Shown piece by piece: positions 56,301-64,000 of a stretch of DNA of 64,000 nucleotides. How positions within the stretch are numbered: the first letter of the stretch is position 1; every line of letters begins with the position of its first letter. The position numbers and the translations under genes were made by a program. Origin of the DNA: Cryptomeria japonica (Eukaryota; Streptophyta; Pinopsida; Cupressales; Cupressaceae); the NCBI RefSeq assembly GCF_030272615.1, contig NC_081406.1, forward strand, positions 395,332,439-395,396,438, given 5' to 3'. The notes beneath the pieces are model-generated. The model saw only the letters and a list, made by a program, of their open reading frames with translations. It ran no database searches and had not been told where the DNA came from.

Positions 56301-59215
56301 CCTATTGAGGTGGGTTGTGGGGTTTTCCTTGCTCCTATGTACCCAATTGTTGTGTTTGTAGGGTTTTATGCTACTAATAGGTTTAGGGGTGCCTTTCAAA
56401 ATCCATTGGTAATTCATGTTCTAGTTCATTCCTTGACTACACTTTCCATTGTGCTTAATTTTTTTTAGGAATGGCTAGGTGATTGTATTGTTTCATGGAT
56501 TCTAGGTGCCTGCTAAACCTAATTTATTTTTAAATCTTGGTGATCCCTCTCCTTATATGAGAGATTATTTGTTCAAGGTATTCTTATAGGGAAAAGTTTT
56601 TAGAGAGCCTTTCAAAACCCATTGCTTGTTGTCTCTTCCCTTAGCCACTTTTGTCTTGGCTTAAGTTTCTTTTTTTGGAATCTGGTTTGGGGTTCTTACC
56701 TAAATGCCTTTGATCTGAAATTTTTTAATCTAATGTAGGGTTAGGACCCCTTTTCTTGCCAGTTTTATGCTCCAATCAAACGCATCTCTTTCAAAAAAGG
56801 TTTTTCTCTTTTTTAGTTTTGGTTTTCTCACTGCTTGTTAGTTCACAATTACCTAGTCTTTAGACTAATTCAAAACATTCTAGTGTGACCTTTTTGAATT
56901 GGAACTAGTTAATTCACATAATCGATATGTTACAATGATGAATTATTTATATATTTTTTTAAAAACTATCATAAAGTGTGATAGAAAATAGAATTTTACT
57001 TGATCATAAATCCTTTATTAGTTTCTTCATATAGTGATGGGTTTGAATATAAGGGCCTTCTAATTAGAACGTTTATTCAAGATCTCTAACTAATTTAGTT
57101 GTTATTTACTATCATTAATGTATCCTACATTGCATGATAGAATATTATGTATTATTTCTCCCTAATTGGTCTTTTATCTTAATTTTTTAAATTAAAAATA
57201 AAGACGATGATTAGATTTATTTCTTTAGTGTTATCTTTCTCTAGATTAATTAATTAGGGATTCTATTAGGAACATTTCCTATGAAATGAATATAATATAA
57301 AGATTACATCCATAATAGAACAAATCACCATAATAGGCTATTATAAAGTATCTATACAAAAATATGAAAGAACATTAAATTACCATTACAAACCCATAAA
57401 CCATAAAATAGTGAAAATAGATATAAATTTGTAAATGTCTCCCTACAATCACCACAACCATAACCAAAAAAATCATAAATAGCAAGGGATAAATAAAAAC
57501 TCAATAATTTAAAAATCTTGAATTCACTATACCACATTACAATTCACTAGGTATTCAACCTCTGTTGCATTGCGGTTCTACATTACATTTGTCAAGACAC
57601 TACCAACTATGGGATCAAGTAATAGAACCTATTTCATGAAATAAGTCCTTCCTATGCCAAGCTCTATGGATCTTATATCTAAAAATTAATAGAATTGTGG
57701 AGATGCTACAGACATCTACTTACCACTTATTATGAATCACCATAAAAATAGTCAACACCTACCATACAATTACATACAAATTATGAAGAAATATCAACTT
57801 ACAATGCACTAGTTTCAATTATTCATTGTTTATAGTTAAAAATCCTAAAGGATTTGAATGGCTCTTAACATTAGATGTCACTAATAATTTTCTTCCATAT
57901 TTATCACCACTTCTTCCTTAAACTTTAATATATTCATATCTTTAAATGTGTAGGATATAGAAAACATGTAATCTCTACACTCTAAGCTACACTAGGGATA
58001 AATACTAGCAATCAATATGAAAGCCTCCCATATGCAAGCCTTCTAATGTAGGGGACATGATTAACAAAATTACTATTACCCAAAACTAACTTAAGGAACC
58101 TTGAGGCAACTATTTCCTTAGAAGTGAAGGTTTAAATCAATCTTGTATCCGTGAGTTGATTTGTTCTTAAGCGATCCCTTCTAATAATGATGCTTGATTT
58201 TCATGGTGATTATTACACTATATGCCACCCAAAGAATGAAAATATAAATTGCACCAAAATACCACATCACTGATTATTACCAATAATAAGATAGAATAGT
58301 TAAAAACCAACACATTATGTGAATTCAACAATGTTCCATGCATACTACATAAATGTAGAAATATTCTTTAATATGTAATAGATTATTACAATACTATTTT
58401 ACTAGACCAAGATTAATTAACTATTTCTAATACCTCAACTAAAAAATATTTTGAGTTTTCTTTGCAACCCATGTGAAAGTACCGTCTTCAAATACGATGG
58501 CATTAGGATTCTTGAAAGTTGCTCTCTTATTCATTTTTGGAGCATAAAGATGAAAGCTTCCTTGATTTCATATATATGGAGGGAAAATCCTATTTCTCTT
58601 ACATTATTGGTAGATAACAAGAGTTAGAAGTTGGATTTTTGCGCTTAAGAGCATCAAGAGGCAATGAAGAGGGTTTCATTTGCTCCTTATTTTATTTGTT
58701 TATTAATTTTTTATTGATTCTTTGCCATATATTATTTTGATTTAATTATTAAATTCAATCTGTATGTCCATAAGAAACACATATTTAATATAATAAAATT
58801 AGAGCTACAAGCATAGTATCCATTCTTTTCTTAAGCTGATCAAACTACTTCATTAGTGTATTGAAGGTTTGGATGTGGTATGAGAAACATGGGAAGAATA
58901 GAGGATGTCTAAAGAGGGTGAGAAGTAAGAGGGAAAAGAATGGAATGGTAGTGGAAGGATAAATCACACTAAAAATGAAGAGTTATCATATGATGACAAG
59001 AGAAATGATATAAGAAATCATCATAAACATACTTTAATGAATAAAAATTCTCTAACTTTAGAATGATAACTTTAGCTTGAACATAGATGATTACAATTTA
59101 ATAACATGACAAATATCACACATAATAAACATTGACAAAATAAAAATTTCATCAATTTCAACCTAAGCATTTCATCATTTATGATAAACCTTCTTAATCT
59201 CAGATATTCTTCAAT
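56301..59215. other. Interior of CACTA element, nothing recognised
   Basis: 2.9 kb of AT-rich DNA. The open frame 56175-56468 runs on from the PPR fragment into non-homologous sequence and has no domain. No transposase motifs are visible in any frame. Confidence 0.5.
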
Positions 59216-60125
59216 AGTCGGCACATTGAATTTTAACTACAATTATCTATGATATAAAACATCTTTAAAATATGTACCCTGACAATTGTAGCTACAACAT
59301 GTGACAAAATTCCTCTATTATTTATCCTATGATAGATGTTCATACCTTGTTCCAAAACTTCCAATTTAGTACATGTTGGGAGGATACTAGCAAAGCTTTA
59401 TACCCGACAATCACATTTAATTGAAAGTCTCTAAAGCCTTTCCCACAAACCCATTCTGTTCATATCCTATAATCAGGTGTTCTGTGGGAGCAATTTCTTT
59501 GAGGCATTATGTCAAACAGTCGGCCTGCCTTATCTCATCTCACACATTTTGCATACATGACTACCAAGGCAATTGCAGCTACACCAACTAATACAAGTCC
59601 TCTACTGTTTATCTTGTGATGGATGTCCACACCCTATTCCAAAGCTCCCATTTTTGCACAGGCTGGGGGATGTTGACAGAGCTTTACACCTACTAATTGC
59701 ATTTGGTTGAAAGCATCTGGACACTTTTTAATAAACTCATTTTGTGTATATCCTGTAATCATAGCATTCCATGAGTTGAAATTTCTTGGAGGCATTCGGT
59801 TAAATGGTTCACGTGCCTCATCGATGGTTCCTACTATTGCTCCTCCGATTGTGGCCCCATAGAATTGTAGGGCTATGTTGCTAGATCCCATAGATTTGTA
59901 GGCACGCGGGTACATTTTGTTTATCAGAGAATTTCCGACTGCAACATAAAATTTCCTAGAGCATGTTCGACAGTAATAAGCCCTTTTGTTATGGTTTGAT
60001 GGATGTCTACTCGTCCAAAAGCTCCCATACTGGCACAGGCAAGGAGTACGCTGGAAATAAACACCGATATGGATGGAAACCTATTTGTTTCATATGGTAA
60101 GACTTCTGGGTGGGAATAATTCAAA
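59216..60125 (-). pseudogene. PPR protein fragment, minus-strand copy (about 0.9 kb)
   Basis: From right to left the reading is FPSISVFISSVLLACASMGA and DIHQTITKGLITVE, then TIDEAREPFNRMPPRNFNSW and NAMITGYTQNEF, FNQMQLVGVKLC, ACAKMGALE, a stop, VDIHHKINSRG, AALVVMYAKC-like, LFDIMPQRN and a decayed further repeat ending in YHRINNRGI. This is a run of about five PPR repeats of the P/L/S kind in correct order, broken by a few stops and shifts. It has no start and no organelle signal. It lies inside the CACTA element close to the right subterminal region. Confidence 0.88.
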
Positions 60126-60225
60126 TTTGAATGTTAACGACTTTTCATTTGAACGGAACAGACGAGAATGTATGTTTAAGCCAAACCCGCCCATTATTAC
60201 GTTGCTGGGGGCGGTAACGTGAGAA

Positions 60226-60680
60226 TGTGAAGAGGTAGGAATAATGTTTATCAAATGCTTGGTCTTTTTTTTTTTTAAGTAATGCCCATGGTTGTCGGAA
60301 TTTTGATGAATGTGGGCACTTTTTAAAAAAAACCACAAATTTCATTGCCAATTCCTTCTCCGTCGAAACCGATTGTTGAATTATCATCAAAATTCTGACG
60401 AATGCAGGCAATTTTTCAAAAAAAATTCAAATTTGGTCACAATATAATGGGAAGAGGTGGGAATAATGTTTATCAAATGTCTTGGTCTTTTTTTTTTAAG
60501 TAATGCCTGTGGTCATTGGAATTTTGACGAACGCGGGCACTTTTTGTAAAAAAACACAAATTTCATTGCCAATTCTTTCTCCGTCGAAACCAGATGTTGA
60601 ATTATCATCGTAATTCCGATGAATGCGGGCAATTTTTCAAAAAAAATTCAAATTTGGTCACAATATACCTTCTCCATCGG
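60226..60680. repeat. 222-bp tandem duplication in right subterminal region of CACTA
   Basis: Units start at about 60231 and 60453 (AGAGGTRGGAATAATG). Each contains TCGGAATTTTGATGAA-type and ATTATCATCRWAATTC motifs and A/T runs. It is the counterpart of the tandem units at the left end, though sequence and length differ. Confidence 0.85.
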
Positions 60681-60704
60681 AATTTTAGGCCGAATGTATT
60701 AGTG

Positions 60705-60707
60705 GAA
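60705..60707. repeat. Target duplication of CACTA element, right copy (GAA)
   Basis: Matches 54077-54079. Confidence 0.75.
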
Positions 60708-61023
60708 CATAATTTGAATTTAGAACAAGAATATCTAGATTTTGCAGCAGTTGTTACTTTCTTTCTGGTTGAAAATTCGAAGATCTTCTTCAAATCTCAG
60801 ACTCTTTTTTTTATAGTCGCCACCTCCTTGTAAATGAAAAAAATTCGATAAATGGAAGCTATTTGAGCACATATTCATTCTGGGTTTCTCACAACAGTAG
60901 AGTCACATGTTCTTTTTCAAATCAGCTACAAATAAAACTATCTCCAAGCTAAAACTTAAAGATTCGATTTTTTTTCAGATTCTAAGCATTTCTTGACTCT
61001 TTACCCATAAGATATTTCAAATT
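60708..61023 (-). other. Leader of element H
   Basis: Short stretch between CACTA insertion and primer-binding site. No ORF of note. Confidence 0.5.
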
Positions 61024-61044
61024 CATCCCTAGCAAAGTCACCAT
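61024..61044 (-). promoter_or_regulatory. Primer-binding site of element H
   Basis: The minus strand reads ATGGTGACTTTGCTAGGGATG, close to the element F site TTGGTGACTCTACTAGGGAC. The LTR end CACCAACA lies a few bases upstream, as in F. Confidence 0.7.
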
Positions 61045-61047
61045 TTT

Positions 61048-62984
61048 TGTTGGTGATTTTTCTTGCAACCCTCATTCCTAAAGATAAATAAACTTCTAGG
61101 TTATGAGATTAAAGACCTAGAACATTTGATTTGCACTGTCAACAAACTAAGGACAAGAAAATGCAACATAACAAGGCTCTCACAGTCTTCTTCACTTCAA
61201 GCTCCATCACGCTCAAGAGGGTATTCCTATTGTTGGGTCTATATTTGACAATAACCTCCTAACAACAACTACCTACAAGCCTAAAGAAGATGGATTGTTC
61301 TTAGATACAATATCCCATCTTCTTTGTAAACAACTGAGAACAAATAACTCATGAATAACTTATAAAACAAGAAAGGGAAAGGGAAAAGAAAGCTGAATTT
61401 GATTTGAAATGTTTCTAAAACAAGTTCTGAAAGGTAGTAAACCAGTGTCTATCCATGTGCATTGATTCAGTTCCTAAATCACAAATGCAAAACCAAATAG
61501 GAAATTACTTCAGATTAGCGGGCTTTCAAAATACCGATAGCTTACATTAACACAACTCCTTTTGTTATCACATAAACCATTCTTGTTAATCCATAACATA
61601 CTTCTCAGATTCACTGTAACTCACACATAGACTTTAATTCCTTCCTTGAAGGAAACTTATACACACAATCACACATTAATAGAAAAATGTCAAGCCAAAT
61701 TAAAACATCCTGAATATTTTGATTTATATGAAATCTAAAGATAACAAATAGAGACAGTTCTTGCAATATTTTTATAGTATGTTCATGAACTAACTGAGAT
61801 TACTAAGAAATATTTGCATTCATTCCTTAAGGAAATTTGTACAAGCGTTAGACTATACACAACCCTATTCTACCTCCCCAGAAAATGAGAAAATTCAAAA
61901 CCCCTAATACAACCTTGGTATTCCTTTGATAGAAAACAAGGAATGCATAAGCTATAGGCTATTTACACTTGGCCATCTTCTCTTTTGACATGTCATTCAA
62001 CCCAACATGAGAAATAGAAATTTCTACTAGTACACACAAAACAAAGAAAAATCATGTGCATCCAAAATCATTCGGGTGGAGAGCACTCTTGTTATAACCT
62101 AACCATTTTTTGAGCTGTGCCACCATCACTTTGCAAATTGACTTAGTGGAGGCGTGCTTTGCACCATTCCAACTAGCAGAGGAACTCTAAAACCATGAAG
62201 AGGAACCCACAACAAAAGGAGTTTAGTATCCCTAAAACTAAAGGAGGAGCTCATACTTCTATAATGGAAGCCAATCAAGTGGAAAGATGCACTCAAAGAG
62301 TAGTATTCTAATCAAAGGGGGGGTTGCAGCTTCAATAATCTCTCAGAATCATTAAAATGTTACGCTTGAACCAACCACCTCATGCTATTATCAATTATGT
62401 CCCCTCCTTCGCTACCTTTTTACCATTTGGTGGTGAAGGAGAAAAATTGGATAACCTTTGAAAGGTCCCTTGCAATGGAACAAGCCTTTCAAGACCCCTT
62501 CAGTTATCCAATGAATTTGCAAGGCCCCTTTGGCTATAAAATAGTTAGTCTGAATATTCTCTATCCCGTGTCACAAAATTTACGAGTGATGAATGCACAA
62601 TCCTACTTAATGGATGACTTCCTCATCTCTAAAACCATTTTCAAACAATCCTAGAAAAAATTACAAAATCTCCATAGGTTGAAAAGAAGATCTGCTGAAA
62701 TTATAAGAACACTCGAAAACTCTAAAAATTGTCTATCCTAAATTATCCACACATGCAAACTATCTTTTAGGTTTTATTCATTTAAAACTCCCTTCATACT
62801 TCACCACCATCAATCTAGAAAATTCCAGCCATCTGTATCTGTGTAGGGGAAAAAGTGATACTAAGTATGGAAACCCTAATCCCACTCTCATACACACTCA
62901 TGAAATATGAAAGAGCCTAGGGAGGTGACACACGTTATCTACTTCTTATGAGAAAGAGAGAGCCATGGGTTACCTCTTAGGTTT
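61048..62984 (-). repeat. 5' LTR of element H and unassigned sequence
   Basis: The inner LTR end (CACCAACA on the minus strand) is at 61048; the outer end is not found. The open frame 62382-62654 (90 codons) has no recognised domain. The remainder is AT-rich without protein similarity. Confidence 0.5.
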
Positions 62985-64000
62985 TTGTATTCCTTTGTTG
63001 TAAATGAGATAGTGGAATGATGCAAAATGCGATCTAACCTAGAAAGCAAATACACAAGAAAATCATAATATGAGAATGCAGATCAAAGAACAACTGATAC
63101 ACTATTGAAAAGTATAGATCAAAAGGCAAAATCAGAGGTGCACCTGTGTCTAAAATTTGAGCAGAAATGTCTAGGTCCAGGATGCTACACCACTATTCTA
63201 ATTCTGCAATTCTGGAGCTGCAACTGAGAGGAGGGATTTTGAGATCCGTGAGTTGTTGTTCTTCCAAGTCCTGCTGATAGAGGGTAGGACTAGGGCGCCA
63301 TGCCCCTATCCTTTATAGTTTTTTTGCACTTTTGAAGTTTCAGGGTGATGTAGATGCTTGTTCTAGACCTGTACCTGCTTCTAGATTCCTATTTTTGTAC
63401 CTGCAATCTAAAAAGGGAAGGTTTGGGGTGGATATATAAGGTTTTTCCATAGTCAAATCCCCGTATTGGTGATTTCCACCTCCACGAATAGCCAATAATG
63501 TACTGAAAATGTGTGTGCAAGAACCTTGTGTATATGCAAGACCCTAAGAATGAAAGTAAACAACCTAGAGCAACCTTAAAGAGTAAACCCTAATTTCTTA
63601 TATTTGACAAAATAAATGCTCCAAATACATAATGCAAAGTGATCTAAAGCATGGATATGAATCAAAATGAAGATTATGCAAAGATCTGCAAACAACATGA
63701 AACCATACCCAACCCTGAGGGAGAGGTACAAGCCAATCATCAGTCGATGATCTCCTATTGCTCTTCTACATCTTCAAAAGCCCCCAATTGATAAAATGAT
63801 GCTTGATGAATGTTTGATGGATGAATGTTGAATATTGTTGAAGACTCCAAAGATCTACTCTTTCACTACAAAGAAGGCTCTAATAATCCAAAAAACTATT
63901 CTTAGATCCTTAGAAGAAGACCCCTTCAAATGAAGAAAGAGAGCTCTTAAGTATGAAACCCTAGATCTTAATTTCATGTTTAAGCCGACCTAGGATTTGA
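62985..64000 (-). repeat. Second copy of the element G LTR, inverted, running off the window
   Basis: The reverse complement matches 21711-22755. For example GAAATTAAGATCTAGGGTTT near 21745 is mirrored at 63958, and GGTGGAAATCACCAA near 22217 is mirrored near 63470. Substitutions and indels are frequent, so it is another member of the family rather than a recent duplicate. Confidence 0.88.

Larger units (their letters stand above)
54080..60704. mobile_element. Non-autonomous CACTA transposon with captured LINE and PPR fragments (6625 bp)
   Basis: The left end is CACTAGTACATTTAGGGC; the right end, read inward on the minus strand, is CACTAATACATTCGGCC. Eleven of the first twelve bases agree and both ends are flanked by GAA. 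Subterminal regions at both ends are CG-rich, with TCGGAATTCCGAT-type motifs in tandemly duplicated units, as typical for CACTA ends. No transposase is seen. Inside are a large hairpin, a LINE RT tail, a PPR fragment on the plus strand and a longer PPR fragment on the minus strand. It splits element H. Confidence 0.82.

Noticed and set aside
62382-62654. 90-codon ORF as a gene
   Set aside because: No recognisable domain, no neighbours supporting it, and it lies in repeat sequence.
1-64000. Host tRNA, rRNA or intact protein-coding genes
   Set aside because: Looked for and not seen; all recognisable coding matches are transposon proteins or broken gene fragments inside transposons.

Overview
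The window is plant nuclear DNA made almost entirely of transposable elements. I recognise no intact host gene, rRNA, tRNA or CRISPR array. The evidence for a plant is Tat-type Ty3/Gypsy elements carrying a second RNase H, a Ty1/Copia element, a CACTA DNA transposon, and fragments of PPR and plant-mobile-domain (PMD) genes. AT-rich sequence and deep nesting suggest a seed plant with a large genome, possibly a gymnosperm; the species cannot be fixed from this sequence.

Layout, left to right. Element A (+, Gypsy): its post-pol 3' region and 3' LTR occupy 1 to about 4.0 kb; the rest lies off-window to the left. Element B (-, Tat-type Gypsy): about 4.0-21.23 kb, with gag, protease, G-patch, RT, two RNases H and integrase, a long 3' region holding an antisense PMD pseudogene, and a 5' LTR at 20098-21230. 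A appears to be inserted in B's 3' region, so B's 3' LTR would be off-window. Element G (+, Gypsy): LTR-like sequence, leader and gag, about 21.24-26.16 kb, broken at its right end. Element F (-, Gypsy): 26.16-31.34 kb, with the order gag, protease, RNase H, RT start, and a primer-binding site at 30453-30472. Element E (-, Ty1/Copia): complete at 31343-38388, with target duplication ACCTT. Element D (+, non-autonomous LTR element): 38429-52406. Nested inside D's 3' LTR is element C (+, same family as B) at 42562-51724, with target duplication GATAG and a large internal deletion. Element H (-, sister of F): a gag remnant near 53.7 kb and a primer-binding site and LTR edge near 61.04 kb. H is split by a CACTA transposon at 54080-60704 (3-bp duplication GAA) that carries LINE and PPR fragments and a 0.9-kb hairpin. 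The right edge (about 62.98-64.0 kb) is a second copy of the G LTR in the opposite orientation.

Relative ages come from by-eye comparison. The parts of C's LTRs that can be compared differ at about 12 of 660 sites. The two 809-bp tandem copies inside B differ at 15 sites. The LTRs of E and D differ at roughly 8% in the stretches I compared. Most coding regions are dead. Where two copies can be compared, substitutions and premature stops are dominated by C-to-T/G-to-A changes at CG and CAG sites, as expected for methylated, silenced DNA.

The points most worth following up are the gene-capturing CACTA element with its hairpin, the antisense PMD gene in element B, the RNase H placed before RT in element F, the G-patch domain in B and C, and the TCGTACGA-rich arrays in the B/C family.
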